In this document: positions 10,677 to 21,822 of the stretch, piece after piece
Numbering within the stretch: the first letter of the stretch is position 1
Layout: each line of letters begins with the position of its first letter
Assembly (NCBI GenBank): GCA_949361645.1
Contig: OX442423.1
Span: 8,340,624-8,404,623, forward strand
Direction: 5' to 3'
Length of the DNA stretch: 64,000 nucleotides
From: Spongilla lacustris
Taxonomy: Eukaryota; Porifera; Demospongiae; Spongillida; Spongillidae
The notes under the pieces: generated by a model
The model's input: the letters and a program-made list of their open reading frames with translations, nothing else
Database searches by the model: none
What the model was told of the DNA's origin: nothing
Position numbers and translations under genes: made by a program

Positions 10677-12525
10677 GGGAGTCATGTGACGTTAACCACC
10701 TATAGTATGCATGTCTGGGGAAGAGATGCAAACAGCTGTGGTTACTGCTAGAGTGTGTGATGGGCACGAAGGTTATTGTTCAGGGACAAGGAAACAACGT
10801 TTGGACCACTTGTTCATGTTGCTGGTTGGTTTGTTACAAATATTCTGAGGTTGACAATTTTTCATGTACCACAGTAGGTTTATACTACACCCAGGTGGAC
10901 CCACAGAACCACAACATCAGTATTGCATTATAAGCTGACAGTGAGGGGTCATTGTTCTATACATTTGGCTTCATAGGAGGGTTAATATCGGAGGGAGGAA
11001 ATTGATCACATGACATTTGTGCATTGGAGGGAGGGTAATCCTATTGATCACATGACATTTGTAGGGTAATCCTAGGGAAGCGGGAAGAGGACCAATGGAT
11101 ACTGCTAGAAGAAATCTATATGTTTATAGTAGTAAGCAGCTCTATACATATAGTGTTACCAGAGCACTGGTGTTACCAGAGCACTGCTCCATTGATTTAG
11201 TATGCCCACAATATAACTGCAGGTTACAATGGCCACCTGCCAAGATCACACCTACATGTGTATTCAGAAGCTAGGATATAACAATGGCTCCAAAGGACAC
11301 ACACATAATAATAACTGACTTGGCTCACCTCTGGATCCTCTTCTACTCCACTGGAGTGTGGGTCTGCATACTCCTTCTCTACCATCTTGGTCTCCTGTGG
11401 GTCCAGGTCATACCCTCCCCAAGTATAGCATCATGATTTGGGGATCTAGTAAGCCAATTTTTGCCGGACATAAAAATGTACAATACAGCCATGCACGATA
11501 GCATGTGAGCGTTCGTGTAAAACTTGCAATATGGTGCCTGCACATCTGCACCTGAACCGCGGCTGTAGAGAAATCATGAATGTTGTGAACCTCATTTGGA
11601 CCAGCTATATATAGCGCAGCAATTCACGTGACCCCTATATTAAATATATTAAATTTTAGTGGACCGCTCCGCGTTTGATTTACACTTCCACTCCTGTAAA
11701 TCTGTTACAGCTGCTGAATTAACAGAAAACTGGTAGGCTAATTATAAATAATTATAAGAGTTACTGATAACATGATATACAGATACGTATGGTCACGAAG
11801 CGCAAAGCATGCACATGTGCCAGATAAGTTCAATTTGTCCCGGTTATATTCACAGCATACATTTTCTATCCGTATGATATATTGTATACCGATTGTATAC
11901 GAAACGGTCACTTGCGCATGCACTTGTATGCATGTACATGTATATTTAAAAGGCGTTTCCAGTTTCGTACATGCGGTTTTAAAGATCGTACAAAAAAAAA
12001 AAAAACTATACAGCTCTGAAAAATAGCAGATCGGCCACTTACGAAATAATGATTTGCAGTACTTTCTAATTTGCCGGTGTTCAGTAGGAATAAATTCTCA
12101 ATACCCGTATTTACACATCGGGACATTATGGATGCTGACGGGGTTTTATTGCAGTTGGTAATGAAGCTAAATAGGGCTTAAGAAAGGACAATAATAGTAT
12201 CATGGTATATTCCATGTATTTTTTTTTAAAAAGGAAATGTTATCATTTATTACCACTGGGTATTCATGAATAGTTGTTTATGATAAAATTACTCAAAAAG
12301 ATATAACTACATGTACCACAACTAAAAACAAACAAATCACAATCAGTTCTGCTTAAAGCAGTGCATTTCACCTTAGAAGCTCCACCCAGCACATTCCTAT
12401 AGGTTGAGCATATTTATTGTTATCCACTGTACACTATGTTATACATGTACATTACTTAGACATGTAATGTAGACTTTCAAGGTTTTGCTCATGTACTTGC
12501 CTTTGCATTTTACTTTTTACAGACA
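10677..12525. other. Intergenic, no gene seen
   Basis: AT-rich DNA with no ORF showing domain or codon evidence. A duplicated GATCACATGACATTTGT phrase occurs near 11003-11060. The last few hundred bases before 12526 should include the promoter of receptor 2, but no core element is obvious. Confidence 0.5.
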
Positions 12526-14800
12526 ATGAAAATGCTGAAAGTTGTAATATTACTTTGCTTTTATATCACTAAACGTAAGTTGATTTATACTTAATTTCAA
12601 TTCGTGATATAATTCAACCATGTAGAAATGAATTCTATGATACGCCGGTAGATCACACTTATTATAATAATACAGCGCATTTATTGCTCTGATCCAATGT
12701 GCATTTTATCTATTGTACTTTTAAGCTACATGTAGCCTTCCAAATTTCTTGCAAAAGATTTTTATGTTTATCTGGACATTTTGGAATGGTTATAGGCGAT
12801 AATTCAACACATGCACAATAAGCATGCATAGCAAGTCTGAAATCCTTGGGATCCATATTAGCCTCATCCATATATTCCACCCCCGTAATATAATATAATA
12901 TAGGGGGCTAAATTCATCTGACTATAATTATGAACACTTATGCCTATAAAATGTGCAGACATTATGATATAAATTTAGAAATTCAAAAACAAACTTGTTT
13001 TAGGTACTAGAAGGAGCTTGGCCATCTTAAATAGGTCCAAATTTAGCACATTGCACAATATGCCTTGTACTCTTAGGCATGGCATAGATGCAGCACCACA
13101 TAGTACCCTGTAATGTGTAGTACAGATACATGTGTGCATACTGTGCGTACATTGTACATGTATATACAAAAATGTCATCAAACCATTAATAGTGCAAATA
13201 GCTAATATCACATTTCAAATTTTGTATGAAATATTTTATTTCTCTCTTCCTCAGTCAATACCCAGACAATTATGTGCCAGGTTAATGGAGGTGTGGTGTC
13301 ATGTCCTCCTGTAGCCTGTCCCGGGGACCAGGTGACCTTTACGGGGACTGCCAGAACTCTGTCTGGATTTAATCTATGGAAGCTGCCCAATGGAACATGC
13401 AGTGGATCTGCTACACATGATGCAATATTGTTGGACCAATCTAAAGACTTCTGCAGAGGTGAAACCTCTACATGTGGACCTTTTACAGCCAGCAATGTAG
13501 ACCCTGAGCCTTCAGTATCTTGCCTGTCAAGTAACTTGACAGTTGCAGTGACCTACAATATGCCTCCTACTATGATCCAGTTTGGTGCTGTACTTGTATC
13601 AGCTCAAGCTGTTATCTATAACATATCATGGCTAACGGTAACAGGTATGAACTGCTAATAATAAGATTGATGAAATCTAAGTCAACTTTATTTATAAAAA
13701 ACAGCAATCATTAAATACAACATACAAGATGCACTAGCTAACTCTAAAGGCAATCAGTGGAATAATCTGCATCCTCCTATGTTGGTTGAACTGCTGGCAT
13801 AAAATTATGTATAATTTCATTTCAGGTTCTCCTGGTGTACCAAGTATCACTGCCAACACCACTGATATGGCCTGGCTAGTTGTAGCCATCACCCCATCCC
13901 CCTATGGTGGTCTTCCTACAAGCTACACTGCCATTATCAGCAACAGTAGCTACACCAGTAGTCCTGTGGTCATTACTGCTGCTACCAGTGTGTCTGCAAC
14001 CATTTCCTTCACTGGACTGAGGAATGACTCATTTTATAATATCTCAATTGTGGCCATCAACTGTGCTGGGAATAATAGTACAAGTATACAGACATTTGTA
14101 TCATTCATAGGTATATCCATGCACATTTATGGCTGATTGTGCTGTCCATCTTCATGAGCACATGTAGGTTGTGTCTAGCATATGGAAATGCCATTATGGT
14201 GAGGTTTTAAATATGGTAACAGAGGCATTCACTTTGGCAATGGAATAAAGTTCAAATTTGAAAGCTGGCACAATATGTTGTATTGGTATTTTGGAGCAAA
14301 AGCCATTTTCTAAGAAATTGTACCTAGTATGTTATTTTCTATGAAGAAAAAGTAACTTTGCTGTTATTATAATAAATGCATTCTTTTAATTTCAGATCTA
14401 ACAACAAACACACATGAAGACACAAGTTAGTTCATTCATGAAGTGATAAGCATATTTTTGTAATTACCTAGGATTCAATTGTTTGTAAAACTTAGCTATA
14501 TGTAATAATTGGTATATTATAATTCTTTCCACGCATACAGCGCATTATTCCTGTGCCTCCATTGCTGCAATGTCTTCAGCTGTAAGCTCTGTGCTGTCAT
14601 TCGCTCTGGGAACATTTATAACCTCTCTGGTGGTGTGTGGCTGCCATGTGCATCGATCATCTACCAGGGCCATGTCTAGCCAGCATGCTGGTGAAAGGGG
14701 CACATCTATGCCAATGAAGGAGACAGTGGACATTAGTGACAATGTGGCATATGGAACATCAGTGAAGGCTGGACACCAGTTTGCCAATGTAGCAAAATGA
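12526..14800 (+). CDS. Receptor 2: Ig-FN3 single-pass membrane protein, 337 aa
   Basis: Five exons: 12526-12574, 13255-13644, 13826-14110, 14396-14425 and 14541-14800. They total 1014 nt, an exact number of codons, and every intron is phase 1. Exon 1 is a signal peptide (MKMLKVVILLCFYITK). Exon 2 is an Ig-like module with CQVNGGVVSC, PGDQVTF and several further cysteines. Exon 3 is an FN3 module (SYTAII, FYNISIVAINCAG). Exon 4 is a 10-residue stalk. Exon 5 holds a membrane segment (SVLSFALGTFITSLVVCG), a CHVHRSS stop-transfer and a tail with DISDNVAYGTS. Domain order gives a type I receptor at the plasma membrane. Ligand and pathway are unknown. The tail tyrosine in NVAYGT matches receptor 1, so a shared adaptor is plausible but inferred. 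Confidence 0.85.
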
Positions 14801-14978
14801 CAAGGGTGTATACATATAGTGATAAGGAAGCATTTGAAATTTAATTGAATCTGAACCTTCTATATATTATCTCTGATATAAACAGAACACAGATTACTAG
14901 GCCCAGCATATATTACATGTTATGAGTGCATGAAATAATACGTAGTGATACAGTTTTAAAAGGTAGATCTACGTAGCT

Positions 14979-15052
14979 AGTCGGGTGGGCCCTACTACTG
15001 TGTTTGGTGGTGCACATGCAGACCAAACACGGTAGTAGAGCCCGCCCAACTA
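14979..15052. repeat. Short hairpin element
   Basis: Arms of about 30 bp (GTCGGGTGGGC..CTACTACTGTG and CACGGTAGTAG..GCCCGCCCAAC) flank a small loop containing GGTGCACATGCAGACC. Probably a tiny MITE. Confidence 0.65.
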
Positions 15053-15284
15053 CTTGGAACACGGGAATGATTTTGCAATGACGTTATGACCATGATCAAA
15101 TTCACTACTTAATATGGTGATCTTCTTGGGAATGGACTTACATGTATACATAGTATTATTAGCCGAGCGTTTAAATTTTATTTATGACAATATTTATGAT
15201 ACCGTAATGCATTTTTAAAAAAACGTGACGACCTCTCTACACCAGACCCATACATGTGAATTTAGTTATCAGTTAGTTTTTATG

Positions 15285-15780
15285 CCAGTGTGGCTCCAGT
15301 TGTTCCCATCGGTCAGGTTGCCATGGTTACATGCTTGGGTCCTGGGTGTGTCATCACTGCAAGCAGTCCCACCTCTGCTATACTGTCAGGAGTGGTGGGG
15401 AATGGCACCTACACAGTTGGGGTATCACTGAGGAACTGTGTGGGAGGTGGGGCAGTGTTGATGACCAAAGACATAGTGCGTCACACACTGGTGTTCTGCA
15501 GGTGGTGTGCATTATTTGGATATCTTTATACAGTGGTTCCTTTGGTGCAGTCCCAAAACGATTTCTGTGTACCAGAAATTGAGAAGTAAATGTTATTTGT
15601 TTCTTATAGTTTAATGGCCTGTTATTCCTCATGATAGCAACACTACATCAAACATGACAGGAACTCATTCACTGAACACTTCTACTGCTGCTCTGGGTCA
15701 AGGTGTGCCAAAATAACCATGGCATGGCTGGCACATGTCTTACAAACATGCTTCCCTCATAATACCCCCCCCCCCGTGCA
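15285..15780 (+). pseudogene. Duplicated fragment of receptor 1 (second module and intron)
   Basis: This segment repeats about 8170-8660 of receptor 1 with few differences, including PVVPIGQVAMVTCLGPGC and the following non-coding stretch down to the poly-C run. It starts abruptly mid-exon at 15285 and ends at the C-run near 15770, where sequence switches to a copy of receptor 2 intron 1. It lacks leader, Ig, membrane and tail exons of receptor 1, so it is a fragment. Confidence 0.8.
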
Positions 15781-16599
15781 CCCTTAAATAGGTCCACATG
15801 GAAGGAATATGCCTTGTACTCTTAGGCATGGCATAGATGCAGCACCATGTAGTACCCTGTAATCATAGATACATCTGTGCATATGAACAATTGGTTGATT
15901 AGTGTGTCATACGTACAGTGCGGAATATTGTACATATGTGAGAATATTCAAAAATGCCATCAAACCATTGATAGTGCAATATCACATTTCAAATTTTGTA
16001 TGAAATATTTTATTTCCCTCTTCCTCAGTCAATACCCAGACAATTATGTGCCAGGTTAATGGAGGTGTGGTGTCATGTCCTCTTGTAGCCTGTCCTGGGG
16101 ACCAGATGACCTTTATGGGGTCTACCAGAACTCTGTCTGGATTTAATCTGTGGAAGCTGCCCAATGGAACATGCAGTGGATCTGCTACACATGATGCAAT
16201 ACTATTGGACCAATCTAAAGACTTCTGCAGAGGTGAAACCTCTACTTGTGGACCTTTTACAGCCAGCAATGTAGACCCTGGGCCTTCAGTATTTTGCCTG
16301 TCAAGTAACTTGACAGTTGCAGTGACCTACAATATGCAACCTACTATGATCCAGTTTGGTGCTGTACTTGTATCAGTTCAAGCTGTTATCTATAACATAT
16401 CTTGGCTAACGGTAACAGGTATGAACAGCTAATACTCTGCATGATATTTAAGATTGATGTAATCTAAGTTAAAACCTTATTAAAAGAGCAATCAATAAAT
16501 AAAATGTCAACATGCAGTAGCCAACTCTAAAAGGCAATCAGTGGAACAATCTGCATCCTCCTATGCTGGTTGAACTGCTGGCACAATATATATATAATA

Positions 16600-16940
16600 T
16601 ATATGGAACGTTCTATGCGATTTTGATGCTTGTGAATTTATATATATAGCATCTAATTCAAAGCGCTATATCTTCCACATGGTTTGAGCTCTTGACTTCC
16701 TATTTTCAGCTCTTCATACTACACCATTTCTCTATGCTAAAATATATTTTGGAGTCTTGCACTTACTCCGTACCAGTATTGCAACGTCCGATACCCCACC
16801 GGGTTCAAACCCACCATAACTTTCGGTAGGAGTAATCAAATCGCTTCAAATTCGGTTTGTAGGTAGGGAGGTCCTATACCTATTGATTTGTTCTGTTCGT
16901 TAATTTTCATGCCATCCGTTACGGAGAAACAGCTGTGCAA
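16600..16940. repeat. Dispersed repeat family (related to 48360-49060 and 50430-50550)
   Basis: The block containing ATTCGGTTTGTAGGTAG, ATTTGTTCTGTTCGTTAAT and CCATCCGTTACGGAGA recurs within the foldback at 48309-49175 (both arms) and at 50430-50550. It has no coding sense and is a decayed single arm of that foldback family. Confidence 0.75.
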
Positions 16941-17254
16941 AGTAAGTACACGTTTCCCGCTCGAATCGCGCCTTTATATGTGCACGGAACAGTTTCCATT
17001 CTCCGGAGTGCATGAATATTCAACTATTCCTATAGGGCGTGATAACCACACCTATAAGGTCACCAAACAAACGGGCGGCTGAATTGTAGTGCTTGTTACG
17101 GTTGTTTTTCGGTGTAGATAAACGATATGGTGACGTATAACACGAGTGAAGGCGAGCTCGTCGAGTTTCACTGAATCAGTCGGCGGATGAGTTCGAACTG
17201 TACGAATACGACGATCGATATTCAAAATACATTGGACGAGGATGGAGAGATTGA

Positions 17255-19925
17255 TAAAGGTAGTTATGGCGGTCGTACCACTGACGATGGTGGTTGTGTT
17301 AGTGATAGGGAGTGAGCAGCCCCTAAATTACCAAAAGAGCCACCAGCCCCACCCCCACATAGCCAGGGGCTAATGGGGCTAGGCCCTTCACTGCAAGTTC
17401 GCTCAGCAGCCCTGGGGCCAAAGAGGCCATCCCCACACAGCAGAACCACAAGCCCCCTCACTGCAAGTGCACACTATATACCTTTGGAACCATTAAGCCC
17501 CATGCTGCAATTTAAATTATTAATAATAGCCTCACATTCCAAATAGTGGAGCCAACAAGTGGAATTTACAGGCCCCATAATTCTAGCAAGGGAGCCACCA
17601 GCTAAGCTGGTCAATGGAGCTAGCGTCCACAATGCCAGTGGAGACTCCAGCCCTCTCGCAGACAGATCATCAGACCCCCACACTGCCAGCAGGGATGTAG
17701 CCCCCACAATAATGCCAGGGAGATGCCAGCCCTCAGGCTGCAAATGGAATCAGCATCCCCAACCATTTCAGGGGAGCCATGAACTACATGTACCAACAAC
17801 ACGTGATGACCTCACTAACAGATCAACCATTAGCCCTCACTCCGCAAGTGGACTTAACAGGCCCCACACCCAGGGGCTAACTCCCCCCCCCCCCCCCCCC
17901 CCCCCCCTTTCGTTCAATGCAAGTTGAGTCAGCTGGGACCCCCCACACAGTAGAACAACCAGCCCCCTCACCGCAAGCTCATGAACAATAGCAGCGGAAC
18001 CTGTAAAGTCTACACTGCAACTGAACTTAATAGCCTCACACTGCAGTCAGCAGCCCATGTAACCACTCTTACAGAACACCCTCAGCTACCCAGGGCCAAT
18101 GGGGTAGCCTCCACAGTGTCAGTCATGACGCCACCCCAAGTTGAGTCAGCAGCCCCCACACAAACAAGGGCCTGTAGGGCCAGCTTCGCACAGTAGAACC
18201 ACCAGCCCCTCTCTGCTCACTTCAAACGGAGCCACTAGACCCTCTACCAGTAAACACTGCAAGTCCAGACAGCAGCCCACACCAGTGGAGCCCTCTCACA
18301 GATGGAGCCCAGCAAGGAAGTACCAGCTGCCACACAACCAGTGGTTAATCGAGCCCCCAGAATAATGCCAGTGGAGAAACCAGCCCTCGCACTGCAAATG
18401 GATTCAGCAACCCCAAAAATTTCAGGGGAGCCATGAACTACATGTATATGTACTTGCCCCCACTACCTGTCCTTCAATGAAAGAGGGGCCAATCAGCCAA
18501 TGGGACAGTACAACCACCAACCCTCCTCATTGGTCAGGGGACATGTACCAAGATCAACTTAACAGGCCCACCATACACTGGTGCCAGCCCTCATCCCTCC
18601 CCCCCCCCCCCCCCCCCCACCCCACCTCTTCTCACTACCTGTCCTTTACTGCAAGTTGCATCAGCAGTCCAGGGGCCAATGGGGCCAAGAACTACCACTC
18701 CCCCTCACTGCAATCACACACTACGTACCTTTGGAACCAACCAATAACCCAAGTGAAATCAATACTGCAAAACCTGACCCCCACACTGCCAGCAAGGGAG
18801 CACCAGCTGCCACACAACCAGAGGATCAATGTGGCCCCACTTAATGCCAGTGGAGAAGGCAGCCCTCTCACTGCAAATGGAGTCAGTAACTCCATGCAAC
18901 AATTTCAGGGGACATGTGCATGTACGCACATGTACCAATGGAATCACACATGCCCCACCAATGGAACCAGTGGAACGTTTAGCCCTCACAGCAAGTGAAC
19001 TTATTACTTAGCAGTCCCCACAACACCCCCTCCCACTACCTGTCCTTCACTGAATGAGGGGGCTAATGGGACCATCCCCACAAAGTACAACTACCAGCCT
19101 TCCTCATAGCAAGCCAATGGAACCACTAACTCCCAAGCTGCAATTGAACTTAATAACCTCACACGGCAAGTCCAGTCAAAAGTGCTTCACAACCAGTGGA
19201 GCCACCAGCCCTTCCACATATGGTGTTATCAGACCATTCACTGCCAGCAGGAGGGTCAATGGGGCCCCCATAACAATGCTCATTGACCCTGGTTCAAGAT
19301 ACATTGGTCAAGGATGATGGCGGTCGTACCACTGACGATGGTGGTTGTGTTAGTGACAGGGAGTGAGCACCCCCTAAATTACCAAAAGAGCCACCAGCCC
19401 CACCCCCACATAGCCAGGGGCTAATGGGGCTAGGCCCTTCACTGCAAGTTCCCTCAGCAGCCCTGGGGCCAAAGAGGCCATCCCCACACAGCAGAACCAC
19501 AAGCCCCCTTACTGCAAGTGCACACTATATACCTTTGGAACCATTAAGCCCCATGCTGCAATTTAAATTATTAATAATAGCCTCACATTCCAAATAGTGG
19601 AGCCAACAAGTGGAATTAACAGGCCCCATAATTCCAGTAAGGGAGCCACCAGCTAACCTGGTCAATGGAGCTAGCGTCCACAATGCCAGAGGAGACACCA
19701 GCCCTCTCGCAGACAGATCATCAGACCCCCACACTGCCAGCAGGGATGTAGCCCCCACAATAATGCCAGTGGATATGCCAGCCCTCAGGCTGCAAATGGA
19801 ATCAGCATCCCCAACCATTTCAGGGGAGCCATGAACTACATGTACCAACAACACGTGATGACCTCACTAACAGATCAACCATTAGCCCTCACTCCTCAAG
19901 TGGACTTAACAGGCCCCACACCCAA
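17255..19925. repeat. Degenerate C/A-rich satellite-like array
   Basis: About 2.7 kb of Pro/Ser-like low-complexity DNA built from recurring phrases: CCACCAGCCCC, CACTGCAAGT, GGGGCCAATGGGGCC, CCTTTGGAACCA, GGGAGCCATGAACTACATGT. Phrase positions suggest a higher-order unit of about 600 bp. The first (about 17258-17880) and last (about 19310-19925) units are nearly identical direct repeats, while the middle ones are diverged and contain poly-C runs (17882-17907, 18600-18618). Long stop-poor frames on both strands are a composition effect. It sits where exons were lost in the receptor 2 duplicate. Confidence 0.7.
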
Positions 19926-20591
19926 ATCAAATTAATGATAAGCATATTTTTGTAATTACCCGAGTAATTACTTAGGATTTTATGACAACTGTTTGTAAAA
20001 CTTAGCTATATGTAATAATTGGTATATTTTAATTCATTCCACGCATACAGCTCGTTATTCCTGTGCCTCCATTGCTGCAATGTATACAGCTGTGAGCTCT
20101 GTGTTGTCATTCGCTCTGGGAACATTAATAACCTCTCTGGTGGTGTGTGGCTGCCATGTGTATCGATCATCTACCAGGGCCATGCCTAGCCAGCATGCTG
20201 GTGAAAGGGGCACATCCATGGCAACGAAGGAGACAGTTGACATTAGTGACAATGTGGCATATGGAACATCAGTGAAGGCTGGGCACCAGTTTGCCAATGT
20301 AGCAAAATGACAAGGGTGTGTGTACATTGTATGTACACGTACCTGGTACACGCATTACATGTATAGTGAGTGGTAAGGAATAATTTTGAAATTTAATTGA
20401 ATGCGAACAAGCATGGATGGGTTAGATACAGAGTTTGTTGTTCTGCCCAAACCTGTATAGACTTGGTCAATGTGGCGGACTGATAGCTGGTGGTGGCAGG
20501 CAGCACATTCTATGTAGTTGTGTGTAACTGTACATTCTATGCGGCATTATAGTTGTGTAAGTTGCTATATGTAATGTAGCCGCACATTCTA

Positions 20592-20720
20592 CACTGCAAG
20601 TAGACTATGGTTATACACCATGTATAACTTAGGTATAAGCGCACATAATCAAATTATGTGCGCTTATACCAAAGTTATACATGGTTTCTTAGTGCGTATA
20701 ACCATAGTCTACTTGCAGTG
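20592..20720. repeat. Hairpin element, about 129 bp
   Basis: CACTGCAAGTAGACTATGG at the left is mirrored by CCATAGTCTACTTGCAGTG at the right, and the inner parts (TTATACATGGT, GCGCTTATACC) also pair. A near-complete palindrome with a short centre, like a MITE. Confidence 0.8.
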
Positions 20721-21822
20721 CTATATAACATGTGTGGGTTGCGCGCAGCACATTGGTAGTTGTGTGCGGGAATAACCGAGGGGCTTTCCAGGGGAAGATT
20801 CTCAAATGAATATAATAGTTTATCGTTCGACCTCATGATGTAATATGATATTTGCAAGCGAAACAGCATTGAAGTTTAAATTTATTGCATACTACGTCAG
20901 CCACATTGGAGGGTGTACATGGCATTTGGAGGGACATGTAGTCCAAACATGACAGTTAGCATGCAGCTGCATGCAGAGTATGAAGCTAGTCCGCAATCCC
21001 AGCCGGATATGACGTAATTGGGTTTACACAGTGGATCAGTAGATCAGTTTACATAAGCACGCAGTTGCACCCCTCTTGGTAGTGCCATGGATAAGAAGGG
21101 GTGGAATCGGTGAGTGAAGATAGCTAGATTTTATGCTATATTGTTATATGTGTGTTACATTTTAGACTTTTAGTCATTAAAAAAATACCCAAAAGCAGTC
21201 AGCCGCAGCATATTTGTGCTAAAAATAGTGTGTTTATAAGCAGAAGACAGATTACTCGGCCCAGCATATATAACCTGTCATGAGAGTATGCTATGAAATG
21301 ATGCGCAGTGATACCAATCATTCTTTTTAAAAGTTTTAAAAGGTATATATATATATACGTAGCTTGGAACCCGGGGGCGATGACAATCGTGATTTAATTA
21401 GTGGCAGGAAAATGCACTACATACTTCTTGGGAAAGAACTTACATGTACAGGTAGTACTATTACGCTGAGATTTTATGAACGACACAATGATATTGTTAT
21501 GCATAAAAAAAAAGAAAAGACCTGATTACCTCTACAGCTTAGACATGTGAATTTAGTTATCAGTTTATGAGCTTGTAGAGCCTAAAGAAGCACTATGAGT
21601 TGCTCCAAGCCACTAGAGCTGCATTATCATGAGCTGGACATGCATTATATTTCATAGTATTGTTACAAGGTACATGTACTTGCTTGACTATAAGTTCTTT
21701 TGCAATTTCAATTTTTGTTGTGTAAAATTTATCTATCATAGTCACACATGCCAAATATACAATCACTTATATAAAAGTGGTGGTCCTATATCATATCTTC
21801 AATCACTAGGGATAATTTGGAA

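Larger units (their letters stand above)
16029..20310 (+). pseudogene. Receptor 2 partial duplicate, Ig exon and TM/tail exon split by satellite DNA
   Basis: 16029-16418 duplicates the Ig exon of receptor 2 (390 nt, same phase and splice sites, a few substitutions). 20051-20310 duplicates its membrane/tail exon (260 nt, intact to TGA, DISDNVAYGTS retained). Sequence just before 20051 matches receptor 2 intron 4. The FN3 and stalk exons are missing and replaced by about 3.5 kb of repeats. No signal-peptide exon is found upstream; instead a receptor 1 fragment lies there. The two exons are phase compatible (1 to 1), so an Ig-TM product is conceivable if an upstream leader exon exists, but a pseudogene is more likely. 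Confidence 0.7.

Noticed and set aside
10418..10705. Repetitive ORFs with LAHEGHMMVQWM on both strands
   Set aside because: Produced by a 42-bp minisatellite whose length is a multiple of three; no start context, splice sites or homologous copy.
17264..19854. Many stop-poor frames of 60-170 codons on both strands
   Set aside because: Composition effect of the C/A-rich satellite; frames overlap on opposite strands and change with each repeat.
17258..19925. LTR retrotransposon with the two near-identical 620-bp units as LTRs
   Set aside because: The units lack TG..CA ends and a target duplication that I can see, the interior is diverged repeats of the same unit, and there is no gag/pol coding.
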